This document shows, piece after piece, positions 26,492 through 35,107 of a stretch of 64,000 nt of DNA. How positions within the stretch are numbered: position 1 is the stretch's first letter; every line of letters begins with the position of its first letter. The notes beneath the pieces are model-generated. The model was not told the DNA's origin. It was given only the letters and a program-made list of their open reading frames with translations, and ran no database searches. Both the position numbers and the translations under genes were made by a program. The stretch is from Shouchella clausii (lineage in GTDB: Bacteria; Bacillota; Bacilli; Bacillales; Bacillaceae_D), in contig NZ_BCXJ01000006.1 of NCBI RefSeq assembly GCF_001598215.1, positions 248,001 to 312,000 of the forward strand. Reading direction: 5' to 3'.

Positions 26492-26760
26492 AAAAACAAA
26501 AACCTTCCCGCCCCAAAAAAGGGACGAGAAGGTTTTCCCGCGGTACCACCCTCATAGAAAAGGCACGATCGCCTTTTCCACTTTCACGCCGTTAACGTAG
26601 GCAGCACGCACCCCACTACTAGCACAAACGGATCAACATGTGCGGTTCGCAGGTAGAACTCAAGGGCGATTTTGGGCAAGCCATGCACCGGGCTTCCACC
26701 ATTCCCGGCTCGCTTTGGCATGTACGCGTTTGCCCACTGTCCCTATCCTTGTTTTTAACG
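26492..26760 (-). promoter_or_regulatory. T-box riboswitch, isoleucine specifier, upstream of ileS
   Basis: Read on the minus strand. The Stem I lower helix is TGGGCAA (26736-26730) with TTGCCCA (26679-26673). The apical element GGTGGAAGCC starts at 26700. The ATC specifier (26670-26668) directly follows the helix. The T-box core AGGGTGGTACCGCG is at 26552-26539. The terminator stem CCTTCTCGTCCC/GGGGCGGGAAGG (26532-26503) is followed by TTTTTGTTTTT. Uncharged tRNA-Ile should stabilise the antiterminator and allow ileS transcription. Confidence 0.95.
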
Positions 26761-26781
26761 CTCATTCATTTTATGGTTTTC

Positions 26782-26810
26782 ATTATAAGGACGGTTCCCA
26801 GAAAATGCAA
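26782..26810 (-). promoter_or_regulatory. Sigma-A promoter of the ileS T-box transcript
   Basis: TTGCAT (26810-26805) and a perfect TATAAT (26787-26782) with 17-bp spacing on the minus strand, just after the divIVA stop codon. Confidence 0.85.
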
Positions 26811-26814
26811 CTGG

Positions 26815-27333
26815 TTATACGTTTTCCTGCTCTTCCTGTTCTTTTAGCAGTTCTTCTTCGTCAAAATCATCGTTCCCGGCAAACTGTTCCCAGTCTTCCG
26901 TTTGCAGCATTTCCATTTGTGCTTCAATCAACATTTTGAAGCGCATTTTATAGACAGATGCTTGCTTTTTGAGCTCTTCCATTTCCATCATGACTTTCCG
27001 TGACTTCGAAAGCGCCTCATTCACGATTCGATTCGCATTTTTCTCCGCTTCTTTCACGATCAACTGCGCTTCCTTTTGGGCATTGCCGCGCAAATCGTCG
27101 GCCGCTTCTTGTGCAACGAGAATCGATTTATTTAGCGTCTCTTCAATATTGTTAAAATGGGAAAGCTTTTCATCAAGCGCAGTCACTTGCTCAAACAAGT
27201 CTTTCTTTTCACGCAGCACTGCTTCATAGTCTTTAATGACTTGGTCCAAAAACTCATTGACTTCATCTTCGTCATATCCGCGAAAAGCACGGGTAAATTC
27301 TTTATTATGAATATCCAACGGCGTTAAAGGCAA
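26815..27333 (-). CDS. divIVA: Cell division initiation protein DivIVA
   Basis: Pole- and septum-localising coiled-coil protein that binds curved membrane and recruits MinJ and sporulation factors. The 172-residue product begins MPLTPLDIHNKEFTRAFRGY, the conserved membrane-binding N-terminus. A TTG codon at 27333 serves as start, with GGAGG 8 nt upstream; the in-frame ATG further upstream (27348) would put the ribosome site inside the coding sequence. Residues 30-150 are coiled coil, with the family run FNNIEETLNKSILVAQEAAD. The C-terminus is acidic. It is the last gene of the ylm cluster. Confidence 0.95.
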   Translation of the reverse strand: MPLTPLDIHNKEFTRAFRGYDEDEVNEFLDQVIKDYEAVLREKKDLFEQVTALDEKLSHFNNIEETLNKSILVAQEAADDLRGNAQKEAQLIVKEAEKNANRIVNEALSKSRKVMMEMEELKKQASVYKMRFKMLIEAQMEMLQTEDWEQFAGNDDFDEEELLKEQEEQENV

Positions 27334-27448
27334 CGCAGCCACCTCCATCACAGACTCAATCATCCATTTATTTTTTCGACATCGTCTTTGCTTCTTCCTT
27401 CTTTTTCGCGGAAGATCCTCCACTTCACCTTTGTCTCGCTATGTAAGA

Positions 27449-28210
27449 CTAGCTTTTTTTGCCAAGTACTAGCCGGTACTTGTCCTTTTTTGTCACACCT
27501 TCTTGCTTTAATACTTTAGCCCGGCCAGCTCCTCTTACAGACAAATAATCGCCAATCGCCACACGGAAGCTAGGATGCTCTATCACCTTCCAGTTGACTT
27601 TCACCAGCCCTTTGCCGATCAAATCGGCCGCTTTCGCTCTTGATAGGCCATACAAGGCGCTCAAGAGGGCATCCAAGCGTAGAGAGGAAACAGTCACTGA
27701 CTTCTCTTCCCACATCTCGTCAGGCAACTCAAGCGTATCGGTTTCTTCTAAAGAGACCGTTGCCTTGCCAACTTGCTTAAGAGCAATGGCGATATAGGCA
27801 CTTGCCTCTTTCGTACAGGCGACATAAAACGCATTGCCCGTAACGGAAATATCGCCAAACGTTTCCCGTTTCATGCCTGTATTCATTAAAGCACCAAGCA
27901 CATCCCTATGTGTTAATGTCACAAATTTTTTCGCATAGGCAGCTTTAAAAAGGGAAATTTCCCAATCGATTGGCTCACTTTTTAAGTAAGCAGGGCGAAT
28001 GGACGCACGTTTACGTTCGCATCCATCGGCTCCGCCAAAAAACTGCAAATCGATCTCCCCGTCTTGGCCAATAACAGACTTGGCAACTTCTTGCATTCGC
28101 GGATCAAGAAAACCAGTCAGCTTCTCTTGATGATAGCGTGCTGCCTGTTCACGAAGAGTTTGGATATGGTCAATAAACGGGCGCTCTTCTTCGCGAAAGT
28201 GTTCATACAT
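27449..28210 (-). CDS. ylmH: S4-domain RNA-binding protein YlmH
   Basis: The 253-residue YlmH family protein has an N-terminal alpha-beta region (FREEERPFIDHI, near residues 4-15) and a C-terminal S4 domain near residues 180-240 (LRLDALLSALYGLSRAKAADL). Recent work links the family to ribosome-associated quality control next to RqcH-type tailing; here only RNA binding is supported by sequence. The ATG at 28210 follows AGGTGG. It lies 12 bp after ylmG and 115 bp before divIVA. Confidence 0.92.
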   Translation of the reverse strand: MYEHFREEERPFIDHIQTLREQAARYHQEKLTGFLDPRMQEVAKSVIGQDGEIDLQFFGGADGCERKRASIRPAYLKSEPIDWEISLFKAAYAKKFVTLTHRDVLGALMNTGMKRETFGDISVTGNAFYVACTKEASAYIAIALKQVGKATVSLEETDTLELPDEMWEEKSVTVSSLRLDALLSALYGLSRAKAADLIGKGLVKVNWKVIEHPSFRVAIGDYLSVRGAGRAKVLKQEGVTKKDKYRLVLGKKS

Positions 28211-28221
28211 TTTAAATCCAC

Positions 28222-28518
28222 CTACAGCCACGACAAAATCATTTGCTGCAAAGGATAAAGTCCTTGCCTTGCCAAGTTGAGGACAATAATGGCGACAACT
28301 GGCGACAAATCAATCATACCAAGTGGCGGGATAAAGCTGCGAAACATATCTAAATAGGGATCAACCACTTTCCCAAGCACTTGCCCGAAAGCCGAATCGC
28401 GGCCCCCCACCCATGACATTAGAATGTAAATGAAAATCGCTATCAAATACAAAAATGCCGCATTTTGAAGCAAGTTAAAAATAAAGTTGACCATTGTTTC
28501 CATTTGAGATTCCGTCAC
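28222..28518 (-). CDS. ylmG: YggT/YlmG family membrane protein
   Basis: A 98-residue YggT-family membrane protein with two hydrophobic segments (AAFLYLIAIFIYILMSWVGG near residues 19-38 and a second near 68-85). Between them lies the conserved DPYLDMFRSFIPPLGMIDLSP. Homologues affect nucleoid or division placement, but the activity is unknown. The start is uncertain: a GTG at 28518 follows GAGGAAAG, while ATGs at 28503 and 28494 are alternatives. It is embedded between sepF and ylmH. Confidence 0.9.
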   Translation of the reverse strand: MTESQMETMVNFIFNLLQNAAFLYLIAIFIYILMSWVGGRDSAFGQVLGKVVDPYLDMFRSFIPPLGMIDLSPVVAIIVLNLARQGLYPLQQMILSWL

Positions 28519-28527
28519 CTACTTTCC

Positions 28528-28995
28528 TCATACCGTGCTATCTGTTTGTCTTGTGACCCAATCACTGATGGATCCAGTGATTTCCACATTGTCTGGCGTA
28601 CAAAGAAAAATGCCTGGTCCGATTTTTTGAATGTCTCCTCCAATAGCATAAACGGTTCCACTTAAAAAATCTACTATTCTTAACGCTTGCTCTTGTTCAA
28701 TCCGCAATAAATTGATGACGACCGCCTTGCGTCGTTTCAAATGGTCGGCAATTTCTTGAGCTTCGTCATAAGAGCGCGGTTCCAGTAATATCATTTTCGC
28801 TGATTTTTGCACACTTTGCAAGCTTACAACGTTCTGGTTTTGTTCCAGCCCTGCCGCCTGCTTCGCCTTTGGTGCTATCCCCTTCTCAAGCGCAGGGCGT
28901 TCATCACGCTGTTCAGGTTCTTCTACATAACGCTCGACTTCTTCAACGTGGTCATCTAGGTTAAAGTAACGCTTGAACTTTGTTTTAAAGCCCAT
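28528..28995 (-). CDS. sepF: Cell division protein SepF
   Basis: Membrane-anchored FtsZ-binding protein that forms rings aligning Z-ring filaments. The 155-residue product has the N-terminal amphipathic membrane helix [13 protein letters not shown], a charged linker, and the C-terminal FtsZ-binding domain with [20 protein letters not shown] and [18 protein letters not shown] near residues 76-135. It lies in the usual ylm order, 17 bp after ylmE. Confidence 0.95.
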   Translation of the reverse strand: MGFKTKFKRYFNLDDHVEEVERYVEEPEQRDERPALEKGIAPKAKQAAGLEQNQNVVSLQSVQKSAKMILLEPRSYDEAQEIADHLKRRKAVVINLLRIEQEQALRIVDFLSGTVYAIGGDIQKIGPGIFLCTPDNVEITGSISDWVTRQTDSTV

Positions 28996-29012
28996 GGCCT
29001 TCCTCTCCTTTT

Positions 29013-29702
29013 TTACGACTGCTCTTTGCCAACAAGAGACGTTCCAAGACGAATAAATGTTGCGCCTTCCTCAATCGCAACTTCAAAATCGTTAGACATT
29101 CCCATTGACAACTCCGTGCAAGGGGCGTATGAAAGCTTGTCCGCCTGTATTTGGTCGCGAAGCTCTCTGAGCCCTGAAAAAATCGGCCTCGTTTGTTCAG
29201 CATCTTGTTCAAAAGGGGCCATTGTCATCAAACCGATGACCCGAACCGCTGGATAGACGGCCAGTTCATTGATAAATGGCCTCACTTCCTCTGGTGCTAG
29301 TCCATTTTTCGATTGTTCCCCGCTAATATTGACTTGTACAAAACAATCGATTGTCTTTCCTGGTTCGAGGCGTTTGTCAATTTCTTTGGCCAAGCTCAAC
29401 CTATCCAAAGAATGGATGCATGAAACAACGTTGACAATGTTCTTAACCTTTCTCGATTGAAGCGAACCGACAAAATGGAGGCGTGCATTGCCAATGGCAG
29501 CAGCTTTTTCGAGTGCGCCTTCAATCCGGTTTTCACCTATATCAACAATCCCAGCTTCCACCGCTTGTTTTGCTGTAGCGACAGAAACATATTTTGTGAC
29601 GGCGATAATGCGCACATCATCAAAAGCGCGCCCGCTCCGCTCGCATGCTTGCCTGACTCGCATTTTTATGTTTGCTACGTTTTCTGCAACATTTACACTC
29701 AC
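29013..29702 (-). CDS. ylmE: PLP homeostasis protein YlmE (YggS/PROSC family)
   Basis: A 229-residue single-domain PLP-binding protein of the YggS family. The PLP lysine lies in [10 protein letters not shown] near residue 37. The family pattern continues as [27 protein letters not shown] and [14 protein letters not shown] with the terminal phosphate-binding loop [10 protein letters not shown]. It buffers pyridoxal phosphate rather than catalysing a known reaction. It starts at a GTG and sits between ylmD and sepF. Confidence 0.94.
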   Translation of the reverse strand: MSVNVAENVANIKMRVRQACERSGRAFDDVRIIAVTKYVSVATAKQAVEAGIVDIGENRIEGALEKAAAIGNARLHFVGSLQSRKVKNIVNVVSCIHSLDRLSLAKEIDKRLEPGKTIDCFVQVNISGEQSKNGLAPEEVRPFINELAVYPAVRVIGLMTMAPFEQDAEQTRPIFSGLRELRDQIQADKLSYAPCTELSMGMSNDFEVAIEEGATFIRLGTSLVGKEQS

Positions 29703-29709
29703 TGATTTT

Positions 29710-30534
29710 TCACCCTTTTTGTAACCCGATTGCGCTCATCATTCTGCCCGTCCGCCCCTTTTCTTTGCGGTGGGAGAAAAAGGCATCGCTTTCGTATGTG
29801 CATACAGTTGATGTATGTATATGAGAAGGATTAACGCCTGAAGCGATTAGCAGCTGCTTGTTCAACATTGGCAAATCCAGCAGGCTATGCCCAGGCTTTG
29901 TTGGCGTCAGCACACCAGCAACTTCGCCGCCGAGGGCATCCTTTACTTTGGAAGCAACCACTTCATCGACCTCGTAATGAGGTGCACGGATGCTTGGCCC
30001 AATTAACACATAAACATCGCTTGCAGACACACGATGCTTTTCTTTCCAAATACCTACCAGTTTCGGGCCAATTTTGGCAACGCTCCCTTTCCAGCCAGCA
30101 TGGCAAAGACCGATGAGGCCAGCCGACTTCGCCGCAAAGTAAAGGGGGACACAGTCCGCATACAGGCTTGTCAACAACAACCCCTGTTCTTGCGTGTAAA
30201 TACCATCTAAACCAGGAAGCGCTGTTTCTAGGCAATCAGCGCCCCTGCCAGCATCTGCCGCCGTCAATTCCGCTATCTCTGCTTGGTGGACTTGCTCTGA
30301 ACCAATCCATTTCGTTAGGGGAAACCCTATATCCGCTGCCACAAGACTGCGGTTTCTTTGTACATCGTTTTGGTCGTCGCCAACATGAAAGCCCATATTC
30401 AACGTGGCATAAGGGCTTTTGCTGACGCCTCCATGCCTTGTTGTAAATCCGGCAAACATGCCTGGCATAACGTTTGAAAAAACGGTTGCCGCCAGCACGC
30501 GTTCACTCCGCTTTTCCCATTTTTCTTCAACCAT
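29710..30534 (-). CDS. ylmD: YlmD, PgeF/multicopper-type purine nucleoside phosphorylase family
   Basis: A 274-residue protein of the DUF152/YfiH family. Early reports called these laccases; later work supports purine nucleoside phosphorylase and adenosine deaminase activity, and E. coli YfiH edits peptidoglycan precursors. Visible motifs are [19 protein letters not shown] near residues 28-46, the metal-ligand cysteine and histidine in YADCVPLYF and [10 protein letters not shown] near residues 125-150, and [16 protein letters not shown] at the end. It begins the ylmD-ylmE-sepF run. Confidence 0.92.
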   Translation of the reverse strand: MVEEKWEKRSERVLAATVFSNVMPGMFAGFTTRHGGVSKSPYATLNMGFHVGDDQNDVQRNRSLVAADIGFPLTKWIGSEQVHQAEIAELTAADAGRGADCLETALPGLDGIYTQEQGLLLTSLYADCVPLYFAAKSAGLIGLCHAGWKGSVAKIGPKLVGIWKEKHRVSASDVYVLIGPSIRAPHYEVDEVVASKVKDALGGEVAGVLTPTKPGHSLLDLPMLNKQLLIASGVNPSHIHTSTVCTYESDAFFSHRKEKGRTGRMMSAIGLQKG

Positions 30535-30613
30535 TAAGTGGAAGCCCCCCGACTAGTTGCAATTCCTTTATGGTCTTAGTTTATCACAAGGCATGCCATA
30601 CAAGAAACAAAAC

Positions 30614-30910
30614 TTATCCTTTCTTCCTTGCCTCCTCCATCGGGCTCGCGCCGCTTTTTGGCTGATAACGTTCCGGCACTTCAACTAAAATCACGTCAGA
30701 ACCAATTTTAACAATGTTTTTCCATGGGATCACCAATTCTGCCGCATCCCGTTGCCCTAGTAGCTGCATGACTTTTCCTGTGCCAGCAATGACAATTGCC
30801 TCAATTTTTCCTGATTCCAAGTTGATGTCCAAATCATTTAAATGGCCTAGGCGTTTGCCATTTTCCATATTGACAATATCTTTTTGCGATAGCTCCGAAA
30901 TTTTTTGCAT
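30614..30910 (-). CDS. ylmC: PRC-barrel protein YlmC/YmxH
   Basis: A 98-residue PRC-barrel protein. The YlmC family signature is ISELSQKDIVNMENGKRLG at the N-terminus followed by DLDINLESGKIEAIVI. It has no membrane segment. Homologues are sporulation-associated, but the molecular role is not established. It lies between sigG and ylmD; the ABC gene ylmA found nearby in B. subtilis is absent. GGAGGG precedes the ATG. Confidence 0.9.
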   Translation of the reverse strand: MQKISELSQKDIVNMENGKRLGHLNDLDINLESGKIEAIVIAGTGKVMQLLGQRDAAELVIPWKNIVKIGSDVILVEVPERYQPKSGASPMEEARKKG

Positions 30911-31004
30911 GCTCCTTTTCCCTCCTGTTATCCATTTATAAAACGTATGCGCGCTTACAGCCTGGCATGAAAAAAAGTAGAGCCTAGCAGCAACTGAAAC
31001 ACAA

Positions 31005-31034
31005 AAGGCTAAAATCGAAATCGATTTTAGCCTT
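31005..31034 (-). terminator. Terminator directly after sigG
   Basis: AAGGCTAAAATCG and CGATTTTAGCCTT form a nearly perfect 30-nt inverted repeat touching the sigG stop codon. The A/T-rich base of the stem provides a T-tract on the minus strand. Confidence 0.75.
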
Positions 31035-31819
31035 CATGATTCTATATGTTTATTCATTTGTTGGATCGCGCCTTTTTCTAGCCTAGACACTTGCGCTTGT
31101 GAGATGCCGATCTCCTCGGCTACTTCCATTTGCGTTTTCCCTTGAAAGAAACGCATGTTTAAAATCGTTTTCTCTCGATCATTTAAGCGGACCATCGCCT
31201 CTTTTAAAGCAATTTCTTCTACCCAGTTTATATCTTTATTTCGTTCATCACTAATTTGGTCCATGACAAAGATTGGATCGCCGCCGTCATTATAAATCGG
31301 TTCGAACAAGGAGACAGGATCTTGAATCGCGTCTAGAGCAAAGACAACATCTTCTTTTGGCACCTCAAGTACTGCAGCAATCTCTTGCACTGTCGGTTCT
31401 TTCTCCCGTTTTTTTTCTGCCATGATTTGGTCGCGCACTTGCAGTGCTTTATAGGCAATATCCCGAAGAGAGCGTGAAACCCGAATTGGATTATTGTCCC
31501 GTAAATACCGTCTAATCTCCCCAATAATCATCGGGACCGCATACGTTGAAAATTTTACGTTTTGGCTTAAATCAAAGTTGTCGATTGATTTCATTAATCC
31601 AATGCAGCCGACTTGAAACAAATCATCTACGTTCTCGCCGCGGTTATTAAATCGCTGAATGACACTTAACACTAAGCGCAAATTCCCATTTACGAGCGTT
31701 TCTCTCGCTGGCTCATAGCCGGCTTGCAACTTCGTAAACAACTCCCGCATTTCAGCGTTCTTTAAAACTGGCAACGTCGATGTGTCAACGCCGCAGATTT
31801 CCACTTTATTTCGAGTCAC
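31034..31819 (-). CDS. sigG: Late forespore sigma factor G
   Basis: Directs forespore transcription after engulfment. The 261-residue product has conserved region 2 (NLRLVLSVIQRF, DDLFQVGCIGLMKSIDNFD, STYAVPMIIGEIRRYLRD), region 3, and the region 4 helix-turn-helix EEIGISQAQVSRLEKGA. The N-terminus EICGVDTSTLPVLKNAEM matches SigG rather than SigF. It starts at a GTG at 31819 after AGGGGG. It is separated from sigE by a terminator and a candidate forespore promoter. Confidence 0.96.
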   Translation of the reverse strand: MTRNKVEICGVDTSTLPVLKNAEMRELFTKLQAGYEPARETLVNGNLRLVLSVIQRFNNRGENVDDLFQVGCIGLMKSIDNFDLSQNVKFSTYAVPMIIGEIRRYLRDNNPIRVSRSLRDIAYKALQVRDQIMAEKKREKEPTVQEIAAVLEVPKEDVVFALDAIQDPVSLFEPIYNDGGDPIFVMDQISDERNKDINWVEEIALKEAMVRLNDREKTILNMRFFQGKTQMEVAEEIGISQAQVSRLEKGAIQQMNKHIES

Positions 31820-31855
31820 ATTCCTTACCCCCTAAACGGAAGATGATGTCAAAAA

Positions 31856-31884
31856 AAGTATCTCCCTGGGCAAAAAAAATATGC
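31856..31884 (-). promoter_or_regulatory. Possible forespore (sigma-F/G) promoter of sigG
   Basis: GCATA (31884-31880) and GATACTT (31862-31856) are spaced by 17 bp on the minus strand, close to the sigma-F/G pattern GYATA and CATAMTA. The -10 is imperfect, but it lies about 37 bp before the sigG start. Confidence 0.45.
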
Positions 31885-31966
31885 ACGGCAAAAACACGCT
31901 CACATGACTTAGAAAGATTTGGCCTTTGACACGACGCTGTTGAAGCTTGGAAAAAATTTTTTATGG

Positions 31967-32003
31967 AAAAAAAAGGAGGAATCCCATTTGGGAGCCCTCC
32001 TTC
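31967..32003 (-). terminator. Terminator after sigE
   Basis: On the minus strand AAGGAGG with inner CTCCC pairs with GGGA and CCTCCTT, followed by an eight-T run, immediately after the sigE stop. It separates sigE from sigG. Confidence 0.85.
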
Positions 32004-32717
32004 TTATACCATTTTGCTAAATTCTTTTTGCAGCCGTTTAATGATGCGCTTTTCTAAACGGGAAATGTACGATTGGGAGATCCCTAGCATATCGGCGACA
32101 TCTTTTTGGGTTTTTTCTTCTTCTCCAGCTAAGCCAAAACGCAGTTCCATAATTTGTTTCTCCCGCTCTGATAACGTGTGGAGCGCCTTGACAAGCAAAC
32201 GGCGGTCGACGCGTTCTTCAATCCCTCTCGTGATAATGTCTTCTTCTGTACCAAGCACATCGGATAATAACAGCTCATTGCCATCCCAATCAATGTTTAA
32301 TGGTTCATCAAACGATACTTCAGAGCGTGTTTTGTTGTTTCGCCGCAAGTACATTAAAATTTCATTCTCAATGCAGCGGGAGGCATACGTAGCAAGCTTA
32401 ATTTTCTTTTCAGGATTAAAAGTGTTGACCGCTTTAATTAAGCCAATCGTGCCAATGCTAATCAAATCCTCAATATTGATGCCTGTGTTCTCAAACTTGC
32501 GGGCAATGTAGACAACTAAGCGCAAGTTCCGTTCAATGAGCACAGAACGTACCGCTTTGTCTCCACTTGGCAGCTTGCCCAATAGGTCAGCCTCTTCTTC
32601 TTTCGACAACGGCGGCGGCAATGCTTCGCTCCCGCCTATGTAATAAATCTCATCCGCTTTTAACCCCAATTTGTTTAGAAGCCGGTACCAAAACAACTGC
32701 AATTTTAATTTAATCAT
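32004..32717 (-). CDS. sigE: Early mother-cell sigma factor E (pro-sigma E)
   Basis: Mother-cell sigma factor made as an inactive precursor. The 237-residue product starts [20 protein letters not shown], the amphipathic pro-sequence of about 27 residues removed by SpoIIGA. Then come region 2 ([37 protein letters not shown], read in parts) and the region 4 helix-turn-helix [18 protein letters not shown]. The ATG at 32717 is preceded by AAGGAGG at 8 nt; the longer open frame lies inside spoIIGA. It forms an operon with spoIIGA, 22 bp upstream. Confidence 0.96.
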   Translation of the reverse strand: MIKLKLQLFWYRLLNKLGLKADEIYYIGGSEALPPPLSKEEEADLLGKLPSGDKAVRSVLIERNLRLVVYIARKFENTGINIEDLISIGTIGLIKAVNTFNPEKKIKLATYASRCIENEILMYLRRNNKTRSEVSFDEPLNIDWDGNELLLSDVLGTEEDIITRGIEERVDRRLLVKALHTLSEREKQIMELRFGLAGEEEKTQKDVADMLGISQSYISRLEKRIIKRLQKEFSKMV

Positions 32718-32739
32718 TAAACGTTCCTCCTTTTGCTGT

Positions 32740-33633
32740 TTAGCTTGCATATTCGTGCATGATTTGGGGGTGGACAATACAGCGATAATGTTGTTCTGGA
32801 GATAGCGTCTCACGCGATAATCCAATCAAGACATGATTCGTTTCATACGCCTCATTTTGGTAACGGATTTTCACACGATCAGGTTTTAAAGCGGCCATAT
32901 AGGAACTTCCTTGCCCAACGGCACGGTAAGGAATCAGCCGCATCCGTTTCATAAGCGGTGACGGTTCATTTTCAGCTTCCAACTCGAGAAGTGCGTCGAC
33001 TTGCTGTTTGCCAAAAGCACTGTAAAGCAGTGCCGCCTCAGCAACCATGACAGGCATTTTCGTTAGCGGATCCCTTAAACGGTTGCCAGTATCAATTAAC
33101 CCTTGGGCGAAAAAGGGCATTCCTTCAATCCAAAACTCAACTTCTGCCAGCTGGCTCGCATGAAATTGTTTGGTTTTCACTGCACCAAATTGCTGCTTGC
33201 AAAAATAAAGTGCAAGTGGAAAACCAATAAGCACGAATGCCCAACTGACCATGCTCCCACCCACTCCATGACCTGGCAAAAACGCCAGCACGTCGGTATC
33301 GGTTTCGAAGAAATAATGCATAGCAAACAAGCCGCCTCCGGTCACAAAGGTGACAAAATAAAAACTTGCCAGATTTTGCAGAAAGAAAGAAAAGCGTTTG
33401 TAGCCAAATGCAATGAATACGATTAGCCCCGAATAAATAAGTTTAATAACAGGATTCAAAAACAACGGCGCAGCAGGGGTGAACATCAAAAAGACGATCA
33501 ACGATGCAAATAACGCCGCCAAGGCAAGGCGCCATTGGCGAAAACGTCTTTTTAACAAAAGCGCAGTAGCCGCAAGCAGCAAGTAGTCAATCCCTGCATT
33601 TAACAACCAAATCAAATCGAGGTAAACGGTCAT
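32740..33633 (-). CDS. spoIIGA: Pro-sigma E processing aspartyl protease SpoIIGA
   Basis: Septal membrane protease that cleaves pro-sigma E after a signal from SpoIIR. The 297-residue product has five membrane segments over residues 4-150 and a cytoplasmic protease domain. Its catalytic Asp-Thr-Gly is in [15 protein letters not shown] near residues 180-194. The C-terminus contains [20 protein letters not shown]. It precedes sigE in the same transcription unit and has an upstream promoter with an unusually long spacer. Confidence 0.94.
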   Translation of the reverse strand: MTVYLDLIWLLNAGIDYLLLAATALLLKRRFRQWRLALAALFASLIVFLMFTPAAPLFLNPVIKLIYSGLIVFIAFGYKRFSFFLQNLASFYFVTFVTGGGLFAMHYFFETDTDVLAFLPGHGVGGSMVSWAFVLIGFPLALYFCKQQFGAVKTKQFHASQLAEVEFWIEGMPFFAQGLIDTGNRLRDPLTKMPVMVAEAALLYSAFGKQQVDALLELEAENEPSPLMKRMRLIPYRAVGQGSSYMAALKPDRVKIRYQNEAYETNHVLIGLSRETLSPEQHYRCIVHPQIMHEYAS

Positions 33634-33662
33634 TGGCTTGCTCCCTCACAGTGATAGAATTT

Positions 33663-33695
33663 AGTATAGTAGATCTTCATAAGAAAGTCTGTCAC
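33663..33695 (-). promoter_or_regulatory. spoIIG promoter with 21-bp spacer
   Basis: GTGACA (33695-33690) and TATACT (33668-33663) are separated by 21 bp on the minus strand, 30 bp before spoIIGA. B. subtilis spoIIG uses sigma-A hexamers about 22 bp apart and needs Spo0A-phosphate overlapping the -35. The -35 here is embedded in TGACAGA, a partial match to a Spo0A box. Confidence 0.6.
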
Positions 33696-33772
33696 TTTAT
33701 GGCGCAAGCAAGGATGTTATTTTGATAAGTTTTGGCAAACGCTGTCCCATTCTCGGCCGCTCGGAAATAACC

Positions 33773-33803
33773 GCAAAAAAACCGCTGCTCGAAAGCAGCG
33801 GTT
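33773..33803 (-). terminator. Terminator after ftsZ
   Basis: AACCGCTGCT and AGCAGCGGTT form a perfect 10-bp stem with a 4-nt loop, followed by T7 on the minus strand. It lies about 145 bp beyond the ftsZ stop and directly after the AGTCTGA element. Confidence 0.88.
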
Positions 33804-33806
33804 TCA

Positions 33807-33842
33807 GACTGTAGAACAAACGCTCGTATACGTCGTCGTTTG
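33807..33842 (-). repeat. 36-bp intergenic repeat, copy 1 (ftsZ terminator)
   Basis: On the plus strand it begins GACTGTAGAACAAACG and ends GTCGTCGTTTG. It matches copy 2 at 46221-46255 at 33 of 36 positions (one indel, two substitutions). CAAACG and CGTTTG within it form a short inverted repeat. Both copies abut a terminator hairpin. Confidence 0.8.
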
Positions 33843-33947
33843 ACAAGCGTTTTCTATCAGCTTGAGTTCAGTTGTTTAACAGTCTAAGTGTCAGATACAC
33901 TAGGACCAAATAGACGATTCGGTTTTACAAACAACCGCTCTTCACCA

Positions 33948-35069
33948 TTAGCGGTTGCGGCGATTGCGCAAAAACGTGGGAATGTCGAGTGTATCTGGCT
34001 GTTCTTCTTTTTGCCTCGCCTGTTGGCGGCCTTCCGTACGTTTTGGCTCTTCTTTCGGTTGCGGCCGCGCATTTTGTTGTGGCATGGTACGGCTTTGTGG
34101 TTGTTTTGCTTCTGCCGTATCTTCAAACCCTGTTGCAATCACTGTAACGACAATTTCATCTTTCAAATTTTCATTGATGATCGAACCAAATATCATATTC
34201 ACTTCTGCGTCACAAGCTTCAGAAACGATTTCTGCCGCTTCATGGACTTCATATAAACTTAAGTTCGTGCCGCCTGTAATATTCATGAGCACTCCTTGTG
34301 CCCCATCGACAGACGTTTCCAACAGCGGGCTGGAAATCGCTTTTTTGGCAGCCTCCGCCGCCCGGTTTTCTCCTGTGGCAACGCCAATGCCCATTAAAGC
34401 GGAACCTTTTTCACTCATGACCGTTTTGACGTCTGCGAAGTCTAGGTTGATCAAACCAGGCGTTGCAATTAAATCAGAAATGCCTTGAACTCCTTGGCGC
34501 AACACGTTGTCCGCCTCACGGAACGCTTCAAGCATCGGCGTATTTTTATCGACCATTTCCAATAAGCGGTCATTTGGGATCACGATCAATGTGTCCACTT
34601 TTTCTTTTAATGCTGCAATACCAGAAATCGCTTGGTTTTGCCGCTTACGGCCTTCAAAAGAGAATGGACGTGTCACAACACCGACCGTCAATGCGCCAAG
34701 CTCTTTTGCCACTTCAGCAATAACAGGAGCTGCTCCGGTGCCTGTTCCTCCTCCCATTCCAGCAGTAATAAAGACCATATCAGAACCTGTAAGCACTTCT
34801 TCCAGCTGTTCTCTGCTTTCTTCTGCCGCTTTCTTGCCTATTTCTGGGTTGGCGCCAGCGCCAAGCCCGCGAGTAAGTTTGCCGCCAAGTTGCAACTTCT
34901 TTTCCGCTTTTGATAAATGGAGTGCTTGTGCATCGGTATTGACTGCAATAAAATCGACGCCTTGCAGACCATTTTCAATCATGCGATTGACTGCGTTTGA
35001 ACCGCCGCCACCAACGCCAATCACTTTTATTTGCGCTAATTGTTCCATATCCATTTCAAAATCAAACAT
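33948..35069 (-). CDS. ftsZ: Cell division GTPase FtsZ
   Basis: Tubulin-like GTPase forming the cytokinetic ring. The 373-residue product has [16 protein letters not shown] near residue 14, the tubulin signature [11 protein letters not shown] near residues 105-115, and the T7 loop [11 protein letters not shown] near residue 208. A variable Q- and R-rich linker follows, then the C-terminal peptide [15 protein letters not shown] that binds FtsA and SepF. It follows ftsA by 38 bp and ends before a strong terminator. Confidence 0.97.
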   Translation of the reverse strand: MFDFEMDMEQLAQIKVIGVGGGGSNAVNRMIENGLQGVDFIAVNTDAQALHLSKAEKKLQLGGKLTRGLGAGANPEIGKKAAEESREQLEEVLTGSDMVFITAGMGGGTGTGAAPVIAEVAKELGALTVGVVTRPFSFEGRKRQNQAISGIAALKEKVDTLIVIPNDRLLEMVDKNTPMLEAFREADNVLRQGVQGISDLIATPGLINLDFADVKTVMSEKGSALMGIGVATGENRAAEAAKKAISSPLLETSVDGAQGVLMNITGGTNLSLYEVHEAAEIVSEACDAEVNMIFGSIINENLKDEIVVTVIATGFEDTAEAKQPQSRTMPQQNARPQPKEEPKRTEGRQQARQKEEQPDTLDIPTFLRNRRNR

Positions 35070-35107
35070 GTTATTTCCCCCTAACCAGACTGGCTGACAG
35101 CTTTTTC

